The notes under the pieces: model-generated
Seen by the model: only the letters and a program-made list of their open reading frames with translations
What the model was told of the DNA's origin: nothing
Databases searched by the model: none
DNA from: Sequoia sempervirens
Taxonomy: Eukaryota > Streptophyta > Pinopsida > Cupressales > Cupressaceae
Assembly (NCBI GenBank): GCA_007258455.2
Contig: VDFB02344241.1
Location: forward strand, 62,001-126,000
DNA: 64,000 nucleotides
Reading direction: 5' to 3'
Translations under genes and position numbers: made by a program
Shown: piece by piece, positions 22,941 to 34,830 of the stretch
Layout of the letters: each line of letters opens with the position of its first letter
Numbering within the stretch: position 1 is the stretch's first letter

Positions 22941-25900
22941 TAGTTCTTTCTTGGAATGTGAGGGGTATGAATAACATCCCTCGACAAAAGGCTATTCGAG
23001 ATTTGATTCGCATTCATTCTCCGGATGTGATTTTCTTGCAGGAAACTAAGTTATCAGTGGATAGTATGTTAAGTGTGGCTCCTAAGATTTGGGGTCATGG
23101 CCAATGTCAATGTGTGGGTGCTTTTGGTAATTCTGGTGGAGTGGCTTGTTTTTGGGATCCCTGAAAGGTTAGTCCAATTTGGTGGATCTCCTGTAAGAGT
23201 TCGATTTCTTGTGTTGTTTCTCATTTAGAGTTAGGGGAGAAAGTTATTTTCTCTAATATATATGCTCCGACTGATTTCCAAGGTAAAGCACAACTGTGAG
23301 ATCATGTTAGACATGTGAGGTCTTTGGATCCTTACCTGCCTTGGATCCTGGCTGGTGATTTTAATGTTGTCATTTCTTTAGAAGAGAAGAGAGGAGGTAG
23401 TGCTCATTTGGAGCCTTCCTCTAGGCTCTTGCAGGATAATATGGCTCTTTTGAGGTTAGTTGATGTCAAACCAACTAATGGATTCTTCACATGGAATAAT
23501 AGGAGAACTGGAGATGCTGCTATTTCTAAAAGACTAGATAGATTTTTGGTGTCTAGTTTTTGGATGGGGGATAGGTGGATGATTAGCTCCAAAATATTGG
23601 ATTGTCGAGGCTCCGACCATTGGCCAATTAAGCTTGTGGTTGATGTGCCTCAACGATGTGCTAGATATACTTTCAAGTTCCAACTCATGTGGCTCCAGGA
23701 TGAGTCTCTTCATGATATGATTTCTGGCTGGTGGGATCTTGGGAAGCCAACTTATGGCACTGCTATGTACTCATTCTCAAAGAGGTTACAGTACGTCAAA
23801 TACAAGTTGAAAAGATGGAATAGGCAACATTTTGGTCATTTGTTTCATGAAAAATAGAAGGCTCAGGATAACTTGGACTTAATCACTAGGCAGATTCATG
23901 ATCAAGGCCTAACGGAAGAGTTGAGTTTGTCAGAGATTGCTGCAACAAAAGAGGTAGAGGAATGGGAGTTAAGAGAAGATTTTTTTTGGAAACAAAAGTC
24001 TCGTATTGAATGGCTCCAGGCTGGTGATAGGAATACTTCTATTTTTCACAACTCAGTTAAAGACCGAAGGCAAGATAATGTTATTTCTTCTCTTGTGTTG
24101 TCTGATGGGGAAATTTTGTCCTCTTCTGCTTCTATCTCTGTAGAATGCATTCGGTATTTCTCTTCATTATTTTCTGAAGATTCACCTCCAGCTGATGAGG
24201 CTGAAACAAGGATTTTGAAATATATCCCGCAGCTAGTGTCTAATGAAATGAATGAATCATTGCTTTCTCCTATTACCTTGTTGGAGCTTGAGAACGTTGT
24301 GTTCCAGATGAAGAAAGGTAAAGCACCAGGGCCTGATGGATTCCCTATTGAATTCTTTCAGGAGTTTTGGGAGGTGGTTAAGTTGGACCTCTTAGAGGTT
24401 GTTAAGGAATCTTTCATGAATAAACAAATGTTGAAGTCTCTGAATGCAAATTTTTTAGCTCTCATTCCAAAGAAGGAGGGGGCTAATTCTTTGGATCTTT
24501 TTTAGCCTATTGCATTATGTAATGTTGTTTATAAGATTATTACTAAGTTGATTGCTGAAAGGCTGAAACCTTGGCTTGGTGAGTTAATCTCTGAGGAGCA
24601 GGGGGGTTTTGTTGCTGGCAGACAGATCATGGATGGTGTTGTGATTGCAGCTGAGACCATCCATTCTATGGAATCCTCAAAATAAAAATCTATGTTTATC
24701 AAGATGTACATGGCAAAAGCGTATGATCGCGTTAAATGGAGCTTTCTATTCAACATTCTTGGAGCTTTTGGCTTTGCTAGTGATTGGATTGAATGGGTTA
24801 GGAGTTGTGTTACTTCTTCCTCCTTCTCAGTGCTTCTCAATGGTGAGCCCACTGAGTTGTTTGGTGCTTCTAGAGGCCTCAGACAAGGAGATCCTTTGTT
24901 GCCCTACTTATTCATCCTTCTTGCATAAGGATTGGGAAGGCTTATTCGTGCTCAGGGAGCAAGTGGCTTGATTCAGGGTTGGAATTGGGGAAGTGATCTT
25001 CCCCCTCAGACTCATCTTTAATTTGTTGATGATACTGCCTTGATGGGTAGGGAAAGGGTTGAGGAGGCTTTGAACTGGCGCAATGTTTTGGACAGCTACT
25101 TGGCCGCCTCTGGGCAGCGCATTAATGAGGGGAAGTCTCACATTTACTTCTTCCATACTCCTAAGGGTGTCCAAAGGAGATTAGCAGGTATTCTTCATTT
25201 CCAGATCGGTTCACTTCCTTTTCTCTATCTTGGAATCCCTCTTGCCATTCGTTCTCTCCCTAAAAGGTTTTGGCAAGAGGCTCTTGACAAGTTTCAAAGT
25301 TTGGTCAGCCATTGGACTTGCAGGTGGCTATCTTCAGCTGGAAGAGTGAATCTTCTTAAGTCTATGATCCAGGCTCTCCCTCTTTATAAGTGTTTTGTTC
25401 TTTCTGCTCCATCAAGTTTTATTCAAGATTTCGAGAGACTATCTCGTCAGTTCCTGTGGTCTAGCAACCTTCTTCATAGAAAGTGGAGCTTGGTGAAATG
25501 GGATGTTGTCTGTAGGCCAAAGCAGGAAGGGGGTCTTGGTCTATGATGAACTAATTTGAATGGGCAGGCCTTGGCTGCTAAGCTGTATTGGCGTTGGTGT
25601 TCACAACAGCATATGTGGTGGGCTAAAATTCTTACCCTCAAATATTTGGGTGTGGTGGAAAGCATGGAGGTTGTAAGATTCAGTCTGGAGGGGAAAGGTT
25701 CTATGATCTGGAGTACCCTCAAACGGGGTTCCAAGCTTGTGAAACAGGGCCTTTTTTGGATTTGTAATGGGGGTCAGGAAGCTCTCTTCTGGCATGACTC
25801 TTGGGATGGACATCCCCCTATTTTGTCTTCTCATCCCCACCTTCAGGACTTGTGCCAGATTTTTGAGGAGGCGGGTTGGTGTCATGTGGCCAACTTCAAA

Positions 25901-27242
25901 TCTCAACATTCTAAGTCAGATTACTATGTCTAGGTGGAAGGACCCTCAGGATTGGCCTCTTGGGGGGGTTTTGGAGGATCGTCAGGTGCATGCTAAGATT
26001 CTTTCAGATCGCACCTACAACTCTCTTCTTGGGAGGGATGTAATTGCTTGGGGTCCAGATTTGCAGGGTAAATTTTCGGTTGCCTCTAGCTATCAGGTTT
26101 TGGATAAACAGGTCTTTGGGAGCTCTGAGGTTCCTTGGTGGAAGCATGTTTGGAATAAATTTGCTTGGCCTAAGTGTAATTTTTTCTCTTGGCTTGTTGT
26201 CCAAGGTAAGTGTCTTACTTGGGACAATCTTTGGAAACAGGGGTTCCAGGGCCCTTCCATGTGTGTTTTGTGTGGTTAGCATGAAGAATGCCTCTCACAT
26301 CTCTTTTTTCAGTGTTCCTTTGCTAAGGATATCTGGCATCACTGGTGGAATCTCTGGAGCTTACCATGTTGCCATGTCTCTGCCTTGGATGATTTTTGGA
26401 GGAGACAGGGATCATCTCCTGCCAAAACCTCTTTTCTTAAAATTGCTTGGAGCATTGGCCCTAGTTTGATTGTTTGGCATCTTTGGTTGGAGCGCAACAG
26501 ATGGATTTTCTTGGATAAAAAATTGATCTTGGAGCAACTTTGGAGGCGGATTTTTGGGGCTCTGCAGGAGACTTTGTCTGCAAAGTGTGATTTGTCTGTG
26601 CCAGTTGATCCTGGGGACTTGGGTGATGTTAATTCCCTGGATCTTGTTGCTGGGGATAGGAGAAATTTGGGCAATGTGCATCGTAGGCGTGGGCGTGAGA
26701 GGGTGGCTCGTGATGGCTTCTGGTGTCCGCCTACTCTAGGGGAGCTAAAAATCAATACAGATGGGTCATCTAGGGGTAATCCTGGGCATGCTGGAGTTGG
26801 TGGTATTGGTAGAGACAGCTTGGGAGTGGTGGTGTTTTTCTTTTCTATGTATCGTGGTTTGCATACCAATAATCTTATGGAGGCTAGTGCTATCCTTATG
26901 GCGATTGAGCGTGCAATTGGCCTTGGCTGGCGGTGGATTGTTTGTGAGTCTGATTCTCAGGTGGTTATTGATATGTTGCATAAGCAACAGTTGGAGGATA
27001 TGAATTGGAAGCTTGTTGTGGTTGTCAAGCAGATTATTTCTATGTGCTCTTCTCTGGAGTCCATTGTTTTTCACCATATTCCGCGAGAGTGGAATAGGGT
27101 GGCTGATGGATTGGCTAGATGGGCGTCAGAGAGGACTGATTCTTGGTATGTGGATGGTTGGGGCAATCTTCCTAATGACATGGCTCTTGTTCTTGAGGAG
27201 TGGGTTGCGGAGGATATGAGATGCTTCTTGGGTGTGAATTAA
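22937..27242 (+). pseudogene. LINE B ORF2 (EN-RT-zf-RVT-RNase H), heavily interrupted
   Basis: Domain order is as in LINE A. Endonuclease motifs: LSWNVRGMN, FLQETKLS, LAGDFNVV, GSDHWPI. RT: KGKAPGPDGFP, then motif A reads FIKMYMAKAYDRV, with Tyr (tac, 24707-24709) at the catalytic Asp; GLRQGDPLLPYLF and FVDDTALMG are kept. In-frame stops are at 23162, 23297, 23855, 24503, 24683, 24926, 25019, 25544, 25547 and 26277, and a frameshift lies near 25860-25930. The last 285 codons (26385-27242) are open and contain a complete RNase H (TDGSSRGNPG, LMEASA, CESDSQ, VADGLARWAS). Several stops look like transitions of CGA, TGG, CAA or CAG codons. The element cannot make RT. Confidence 0.93.
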
Positions 27243-27343
27243 TTCTTGTTTTGTTGGGCCCCTTGTGGCTTCTTTCTTCTGACTTTGTAATGTTGTTCTG
27301 ATTCAATAAAGTTTTTACCCTCTTTTTAAAAAGAAAAAAGAAA

Positions 27344-27360
27344 AAAAGAGGCCTTTATAG
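27344..27360 (+). repeat. Right target-site duplication of LINE B
   Basis: This is an exact copy of 21207-21223, directly after the A-rich tail (aaaaagaaaaaagaaaa). Confidence 0.9.
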
Positions 27361-29150
27361 TTTTTACTGCAAAAGGAAGAAATCAAATATTATTATCTTT
27401 TTCTATTATTATTTTTATGTGTGCATAATTGATATGTTTTATTATTATTGTCTTTTACTTTATTATCTCAATTTTATAAAAATTTTAGTATATATTTTAT
27501 TTTTTTCAATAAGTTTATATTCTATGCTTAAAATCTAAAATCTAAAATGTTTCATTAGAAAGTAGCTAATAGTGTTTTTTTTTAAAATCTGAATTCATAA
27601 TAAATCCAAGGATCAAGGACTACCTATAAACAATTTTAATGTAGTTGGAATGGTTCGATGCTGAGTAACCCAAAATATGTCAAACTTTTTTGACCGGTAC
27701 AACCCTGTGTCTAAATGATAGGTTTAGCTCTTTGATACCTGCACAACCAAAATACTAAACCTAAATTAAAATACGTATCTTAGCAAGTAACTTTCAAGAT
27801 TAAACATTTACAAACAAATGATGCAAATGGAATATTCAGATATTAAACTTCAGATCCTTACAATTTCCATCCAATATGACTTGTGTGCTCAATGAAATTT
27901 AGGTCCAAACACTACATATTTATATTTTATTTCACATATATGACTTCAAAAAGATCCTTTTCCTCCAAATTTACTCTTAATATAAAATTTTCTTGGTAGT
28001 TGTGTTGTATATTTCTCTCTTCGAAATTCTTTATTCCTTGGTTGACTACATTTCATACCTATCGGATGATGTAATTCTAGACTTAAAATATCTAGAACTT
28101 AACAGCTGCATGGCTCTATATATTTTATGGGAATTCCCCAAAATCCTATCTAGATTCTTATTAGGTGGAAATACTAATATTTTATTAACATATTTTCAAT
28201 CATTCTTACCAAAAGATGACAAATTTGCTTAATATTATCTCTACCTAACCACCATTTTCTTTTCCAATTGACATATTTACTTTTTGTTGTCAATGTATAA
28301 GCAAAGAATGATGAAAGCATCAACTCAAGATCACATGAAATCTAAAACCCATTCTTTTTTTAGTAAAATGAATACGTAGCCACAACTAATAAAGTAAGTG
28401 TTTCATTTGAAAGTGAAAGGATTTCTAATCTCTAATATCTGCATCAAACAAAGACAAAATGTACACTTTCAATGACCACTGTTGGGTTGATTTCCTTCCA
28501 TCATCCATGATAGATTTATCTACAGAGAAATCAAAAAAGACTTAATTGAACTGAAAAGAACAGTGAAAGATATAACAGTGAAGAAGATAAACAATATCAC
28601 TTTAACAAAGTAGGTAATTAACATTTTTTCTGGGTGGGTGTCATGAATATGAATAAAAGTGAAGGTGTAAAAGCTAGGGAAAGTAATGTAGTTATAGTGC
28701 ATCTGTATAATCAATCACTAATAGACAAATAATGTTCTTTCCAAAAGAGAAAAATAGGAACACACATAACCAAAGATAGATTGGAGAGAACAACACACAA
28801 TCAAACCTCATAATTCAAGATTCTTCTAAGACAAGAATAATAATTGAAACTCGCATGAAGCATCATCTATGACATTCAAGAGACAAATTCTCTTTCCTTC
28901 AAAAAGAAATAGCCTGATAAGCAAGATGTGTCTATGTTAGTTTTATGAAGCTTGATAACAGTGATGCTCTATAGATGTTAAGAACTCCAGCTATTTTTTT
29001 AGTTCATGCAATTATGTTGAAAATGTCTCTATCTTGCTCCTTTATAGACTGCTCCAGCTCCCATAGAGGCTAATCTAATTATGGTAGATTGATTTCCTTA
29101 CTTCAGCGGATCCTCTGTTCTCTTTTTTTTTTTTTTCCACAAATAACTTA

Positions 29151-29380
29151 TTTTCCTTCTATCTTGAACCAGTGTATCTTCTCTTCTTTTCTCTTCACCA
29201 CGAATGAGACTCTATTTCTCCCTCCTCCCGTTAGTAATGATTTTTCCTTCCAAAAACTAAAGAAATTTTCCTTCTATCTTGAACTAGCGTATCTTCTCTT
29301 ATTTTCTCTTCACCATGAATGAGACTATATTTCTACCTCCTCCCATTAGCAAATATTTTTCCTTCTAAAAACTAAAGAAA
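29151..29380. repeat. 115-bp tandem duplication
   Basis: Two adjacent 115-bp units share ctcttcacca[c/t]gaatgagac and cctcctccc[g/a]ttag. They differ at about ten positions. Confidence 0.9.
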
Positions 29381-29584
29381 TCAGTTGGTTATGGAGTGGT
29401 TATGATAACCATCCCCATAATTTTCTCTCTCCTATTCACCATAATGCTGAGTGTGAAAAATTATCCAAGAAGATCTCCCAAAAGAATAATTTAAAGTCGG
29501 CAATATCCCCATGAAGGTTATGCCACTGTTGTGGCTTAAATTTAGGAATCCTTAAGGCATGATTTAGCCTATGATACCAATTAA

Positions 29585-29730
29585 AGAAATATAAGATTTT
29601 TTTTTCATTAGTAAATTCTATGTTACTTCCACCTGCCTATCATTTTCAATGTAGCTACAAAAACTTAACACAAAATATTCCTTGAATGCTTTCACTGTAT
29701 AATGTCTCTCGCCGTAATAATTATTATTAT
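29585..29730. repeat. Dispersed repeat X, copy 1
   Basis: It is similar over about 140 bp to 40383-40520: ttttttcattagtaaattc, tgttacttccacctg, ttccttgaatgctttcac, then cgccgtaat-like sequence and an AT-rich run. It may be the edge of an AT-rich element. Confidence 0.65.
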
Positions 29731-30023
29731 ATTTTTATATAATACAAAATATAATTAATATATTATATAATTATATTTATTATTATATATAATACTATAT
29801 ATAGGTTCTATTATTATTATTATATATAATATTCTATAAAAAAAATTATTAAATATAAATATGAAATTATTATAATTAATAATTAGTATGTTTCTATATA
29901 AATCAAATCAAATTAATTTATAAAAAAATTGATAGTTTAATTGATATTTGGAGAGATTAGGCAAAAGAAAGAGAGATAAAGAGGAGACAATTATATATAG
30001 AGAGAGGTATATCTACTAACACT

Positions 30024-30396
30024 AGGGGAGAGGGGCCTATAGTGGAGCACCCTAACTTCGTGCTTCCCAAAATCCTACATGGAATTTCAAATCATTCCCA
30101 ATTTTATACAATAGTTTATTTGGCAACTCGCTTAAAAAAATTAATTTTAGGGTCACATCAGCATGCTTTTTGTTAAAGTATTAAAAAAGGCTAAAAAAAA
30201 AGTGAGACTGATAGTGGTGCACTAAGTCATGTCTTATTGGTGTGCCAATGTGGCATCACATGATTTGTCAGTTTGTGTACTTTATGGATAAAAAATGTTT
30301 TGCAATTGGATATTAAGATGCTCCACTATGAGGCCCACTGAGGACTATTTCTATCCCCACTATTGGAGCCCGCTCCACTATGGGCCCCTCTCCCCT
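30024..30396. mobile_element. MITE with 25-bp terminal inverted repeats (373 bp)
   Basis: The left end aggggagaggggcctatagt (continuing ggagc, 30024-30048) and the reverse complement of the right end (30372-30396) match at 24 of 25 positions. The interior is non-coding. Flanking bases suggest a TA or 3-bp target duplication, but this is ambiguous; superfamily assignment (mariner-like or other) is not secure. Confidence 0.8.
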
Positions 30397-31430
30397 ATAT
30401 GTTGATAGAAAACTATATGTATGTTAATATGTTAGAGAGTATGTGTTTGCATATTCTAGTTACATGTGACTAGATTAAACAATTAATAACAAGACATGCA
30501 TTTAAGTGAACTAAATGAGAAAAGATGGGCAAAGACATGTATTTAAGTGAGCTAAATAACCAATTTGTCATTTAAGTTAAATCAAGTTATCATTGTGCAT
30601 TGGTAGTGACTATTATTTCATTGGTCGACATACATTAGAATAACTTAAGTAATTATAGTTATTAAGGTTGACTTTGGCTTAAGTTCAATTCATACTAGAC
30701 ACAACTATGATTAGTATAGTTGAAAATGGGTTTGTTATAATAAAAGATAACTCAAAGTGTAAATTGTTTAGAAAAAATAAGAATTTGTTAAATTAATTGC
30801 CAACTTAACTTAAAAATAATTTCATTAAAATATGAATTTGTTAAATTGATTGTGAAATTACTTTAGAAATTTGTTAAGTTATCTAAAATTACATGAAAAT
30901 TATTTCAATAAAAAGTGATGCATAATATAAGCAATGATACATAGATTATAATGATCATGGTTTCAAAAGCTATTTTTTGTCCTTGTTTTTAGTGCCATAA
31001 AAATTCAATTCTACTCTGAATTTTATATTTTATTTCATTATAAAATTTTACACTTTCATTTTTAATCTTAAAAGTTAAAGATTAAGAATTTTACTTATAC
31101 CAATAATATCTATATAGGGTGATAAAGCTCCCAAAGTTTCATTCTTCTTTAACCTTGAATTTTCCATGAATTTTAATTATAGTTCAAATTTTAGAAGTAA
31201 TTACATCCATGAAATATTTTTCTTGGCTAGCTTTCATATTATTATCATCATTTTGTGGTTGATAATTTTTATACATAAAAATAATAATACAAAATATTTA
31301 GTTGATATGAAAAATAACTTGTGTGATTTGTATGAATTGAAGTTGAAGCCAATGCCAACCCTAATAGCTATAACACATAAAGCACATTCTTACTTACCAA
31401 GACATTTTTCTTAAAAAAAGGACAACCTAG
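30397..31430. other. AT-rich spacer, nothing recognised
   Basis: Low-complexity AT-rich DNA with no family-level coding resemblance and no clear repeat beyond short A/T runs. Confidence 0.5.
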
Positions 31431-31435
31431 ATGAG

Positions 31436-32529
31436 GATCATTAAATAACACTGTTTATTATTTAGATGTGTTCGGATCACTGTTTTTTCTTCCAACTTCA
31501 TGCACTCATCTGATTTAGACTGTATTTCATATTTAACTACATCTTCTATCCTCTTACCTTCCTCAACTTGTGTTTTCAAACTAACTATCATTTGGTTAGA
31601 ATCTTACAGGCTTTTAGTTAGTATTTCTATCTTTTTTTGTGCATGCAATTTTTGTTCTTCATTTTCTTTTCTCAATCTTCTAATCTCATCCTAATCAGAG
31701 ATGAGTTCACCCTTGAAATCAACCTCTCCTTGTTCTTCACCAGAGGTTTCAACTTCTTCTTCTTTATTTGACCTCACAACCTCTTCATTAGAGGTCATTC
31801 CAAATGGGTCAATTCCATAGAAATCTTCATGTTCATCATTTGATCTACCACTACCATCAGATGACCCATTTTCTTCACTTGTGCACAAATTCTTCTTATT
31901 TTTCTCTTCACTATCCTCTTCTTTCTTAGAGTTGTCTTTTTTAATGTGAAAGCATTTAGCAACAATAGGACTTATTCTATCGGAGTTAAAAATTTTAAGG
32001 GGTAGCTTACCTCTATGTTTTCTAGAACCATTCCTTGGTCTTTTGAAGTCGACTTTCTTTTCACAAGCATTCTCAGATCCAAATGTAGATGCATCTTATG
32101 TCTCTCTTCTAGCTGCAACATCTCCTAAGGATGTCTCTATGGACTTCTCATCCTCATCAACTTCACATTTTCAGACTCTCTTCCACATGTTTGAATCTTG
32201 GCCTGAGTTAAACTGTCATCATCTCTATACATCCTTTTCAACTTATTCCAAACTTCTTGTGCACTTTGGCAATGCATGACTTTGACAAATCTGGAACTTG
32301 ATAGCCTATTAAGAATTGCATCCATTGTCTTAACATTATCATCATATGCATTCTTTTTAGCCTCGGTATTTAGAGGTGTAGTAGGAGTTGTATATCGATA
32401 AACCATTGACATCCATACATCAAATCTTATAGATCCCAAATGCAACTCCATTTTGTTGCACCACCATATATAATTTGATCCATTAAAGAGAGGTACTTCT
32501 TATACAAATGAATCTTCCTGACTTACCAT
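31436..32529 (-). pseudogene. Ty1/copia gag (UBN2-type) with a degenerate zinc knuckle
   Basis: The capsid/nucleocapsid precursor begins at ATG 32529 (MVSQEDSF, stop, EVPLFNGSNYIWWCNKMELHL). It then shows the UBN2-type core AKKNAYDDNVKTMDAIL, SAQEVWNKLKRMYRDDDS. The frame breaks near 32140. Around 31990-31920 the zinc knuckle reads KIFNSDRISPIVAKCF, which retains spacing like C-x2-C-x4-H-x4-C but has lost all but the last Cys. A Glu/Ser-rich stretch (31691-31888) and a coiled-coil segment (EIRRLRKENEEQKLHAQKK) follow. It is non-functional. Confidence 0.78.
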
Positions 32530-32589
32530 TTTTGTGTTCACTTATCCAAGATCTACCCAAGTTGATTAAGCTTCTCCTAGGGAACCTAA

Positions 32590-32604
32590 GGCTCTAATAC
32601 CAAT
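32590..32604 (-). promoter_or_regulatory. Copia primer-binding site (initiator tRNA-Met type)
   Basis: The minus-strand sequence attggtattagagcc lies directly after the LTR terminus. It resembles TGGTATCAGAGC, the usual plant copia primer-binding site. Confidence 0.75.
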
Positions 32605-33720
32605 TGTTGGAACACAATGATCTACTAAGAGGGGGGGTGAATCAATAGATACCAAAATCTATCCCTTAAAACCTCTATGCAAATTACTTTCTTACCCACT
32701 TAATGTGTAGATACTAACATGTAAAAACATAAATATGCATACACACAAAAGCATCACATAACACCATATGTACATGGAAAACCCAATATGCGAAAAACCA
32801 CAGTGAGAAATGTTGCTTGAGTCTACTGCTCAAATCCAACCTCACAATCCAAATCTCTATTACAATGTTTAGGGCACCAACCCAAGGAAACACCAACTCC
32901 CTGATTTAGAAGCTACAACTTCAAAGATGCACCAACACCCTGGTTTAGGAGTTACAACTCCAAGGAGACTACAATCCTCTAAACTGAGCTACAACCTAGT
33001 ACAATGAGGCTATAACCTCTTACAACATTACAAGATCATATACACATAGATTGGTTCTACCTAAAATATAATGCATCATTACATTCATTACATTGTTGCA
33101 CTTTTTGCAACTTACACTCTACTACTAAATCTGCACTTTCAACATGATCTAGGTGGATCCAAGAAAATTGAGAATTCCATAGTCTCAGATTCTCATGAAA
33201 CTAGCATCATCGTGTAGAGCTCGCCGACACGGTCCTGGCGCAACTTGAATGGGCTCAAAATGAGTCTGTATGCAGAAATTATGCGCAGTCAAAGGTCTGG
33301 TCAATCAGGTGAATCAAGGGTTCAAAAAGGCAAAAAATTGATCATCTCAAAATAAAACAAAAATGTCTCCAAGTTGTAGTGCTCATCACATTGATTCTGG
33401 AACTATATTCGGTTTTGAAAATGGAGCTCGTATGTGAAAGTTACGACTAGTCAAAGGTTGGTCAAAGGCTTGACTCTGGTTGACTTTGATGACGTCAGCA
33501 AAGTATAGTCAACATTGATGCTGACATAGCAAGCACAGTCATATTCTAGCCAATAAAAATATGACACATGTCATCCTTGTGTTTGATGTGGCCTAATCAA
33601 AATATGCCACGTGTCAATATGAACGCAAATAGTAAAGTGCCACGTGGCCCAATGGTTGGGTGACACGTGGCACCCTATGGCATGGTTGACTTTGGCAGCA
33701 TTAGATCAAAATGAAGGGTA
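32605..33720 (-). repeat. 5' LTR of the copia element, distal edge uncertain
   Basis: It starts at the plus-strand tgttggaacac (the inverted LTR end). It contains internal semi-repeats (ccaacaccctggtttaggag-like). In the presumed U3 part it has three CACGTG cores (33608, 33641, 33664) and a TGACGTCA (33490), all bZIP-type sites. The outer end was not identified. Confidence 0.55.
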
Positions 33721-34500
33721 AAAAATTCAAACCCTTGACTCTCTTATACTATTTTTTATCTCCACCAATATGCTACATAAGTCTTTTATGATATTATTGG
33801 CGTCGCTTTTATTTAAAGTGTATATTGCTGAATTTTGGGGGATTAAATGAGTCAAACCGGCAACTGCCCACTCTCCATGGGCAACGGCTATCCAACCCAA
33901 GCCTGGAATTTGATGGTCACCCCTACTTGTCATATGAAAATTTTATGACGGTTTGGTCATTTAAATGCCTGTCAAAAAATTGTTTAATTTATGAATTTTT
34001 AAATAAAATCTTTTATAAATGCAATATCTTGAAAAAATAGAAAACAATGATAATTATTAGTAATAAATATAAAAAACTACTCTTATAATTAACAATTAAC
34101 AAAAGTTTCTAAGTTGATATTAAAAACAAATCTTGTTAAAAATAATTATATTCTATTTTCAAAGGATTATAAACTAGCATACCTATATTTTAAAAATATA
34201 TGTAAAGTACGCCGAAAGATATCCTTCTCAAGGCGCCTATTTTTAATGAGATCGATTTATTCCTTGGCAGCTATAATGATTACCTATCCCTTATTTACCA
34301 AATTCATGATCTATTCAAGATTACGACCTCAATTCCCTTCATGTAGACGATACGTTTTAAATAAAAAGGAGATTGTTGCGATAGAAAAATAACTAAGGAA
34401 ATATAAGGTTAAGATTCCATGCGTTACAAAACTCTAAACTAATACGTAGTAACTGGTGCGTGATTGTCAATGTCAAAGATCTACAAATGGTTATATGTTT
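33721..34500. other. Spacer with dispersed repeat Y
   Basis: 34060-34245 contains an AT-rich repeat piece ending ataaactagcatacctatat, then tacgccgaaagatatccttc. It resembles 11375-11450 and parts of 40500-40650. There is no gene. Confidence 0.5.
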
Positions 34501-34527
34501 TATTTGTTTAGTAGAATATTTAGTTAG

Positions 34528-34830
34528 ATGAGCAAGAGGTAGGTAATTATTGCACTCTCAAGTACAAAAGCTAAGTATATGCAATAATATATATTGTGAT
34601 AGTCAAAGTGGAACTCATTTAGCAAAAAAAAACCTTACCAATTATGTTAGAAAAAATAAATTGATGTACAATATCATTTTGTTAGACATAGTTGAAGACA
34701 ACATGGTATTGTTGAAGAAGATTGATTCCTTAGAGAATGTGGCTAACTCATTGAAAAATTATGTTAGTATTGAGAAATTTTCTTAGTGTAGTGTAGAAAA
34801 TCAATGGATGTAACTATCCTTAGCAACTGA
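34528..34830 (+). pseudogene. Ty1/copia RNase H remnant
   Basis: Plus-strand translation gives VIIALSSTKAKYMQ, then IYCDSQSGTHLAKK, VEDNMVLLKKIDSLENVAN and YVSIEKFS. This is the characteristic C-terminal end of copia polyproteins (the ALSTTEAEYMA and CDNQSA-type motifs). The active-site Glu (EAEY) is changed to Lys (KAKY), and frames are broken. It lies opposite in strand to the copia gag at 31.4-32.5 kb, so it comes from another element. No LTR is recognised around it. Confidence 0.75.

Larger units (their letters stand above)
21224..27343 (+). mobile_element. LINE B, full-length non-LTR retrotransposon bounded by target-site duplications
   Basis: It is 6120 bp, with a 316-bp G-rich 5' UTR, ORF1 (21540-22940), ORF2 (22937-27242), a 3' UTR with gattcaataaagtttttaccc and an A-rich tail ending at about 27343. 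It belongs to the same family as LINE A (same domain order, junction and 3' tail). It is older or more decayed: ORF2 has at least ten nonsense codons, one frameshift and a mutated RT catalytic Asp. Both ends are defined by the 17-bp duplication, so it is a good reference for the family length and 5' UTR. Confidence 0.95.
27361..30023. other. AT-rich spacer; 115-bp tandem duplication and dispersed repeat inside
   Basis: No recognisable gene is present. 29151-29265 and 29266-29380 form a tandem duplication (ttttccttctatcttgaac...aaaaactaaagaaa). 29585-29730 (taaattctatgttacttcc, attccttgaatgctttcac) is a dispersed repeat, also at 40383-40520. Confidence 0.6.
31430..33720 (-). mobile_element. 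Ty1/copia retrotransposon fragment: LTR, primer-binding site and gag
   Basis: On the minus strand an LTR ending in ttccaaca at 32605 is followed by a primer-binding site, ttggtattagagcc (32590-32604), complementary to initiator tRNA-Met with one or two changes. gag follows from ATG 32529. The internal region is cut at about 31430, so no protease, integrase or RT is seen. The distal LTR edge was not found; the LTR probably reaches beyond 33.67 kb. Confidence 0.75.

Noticed and set aside
26339..26869. Minus-strand 176-aa ORF
   Set aside because: Antisense to the RNase H region of LINE B; no family resemblance.
33727..33933. Minus-strand 68-aa ORF
   Set aside because: No recognisable motif and no neighbouring exon; low support.
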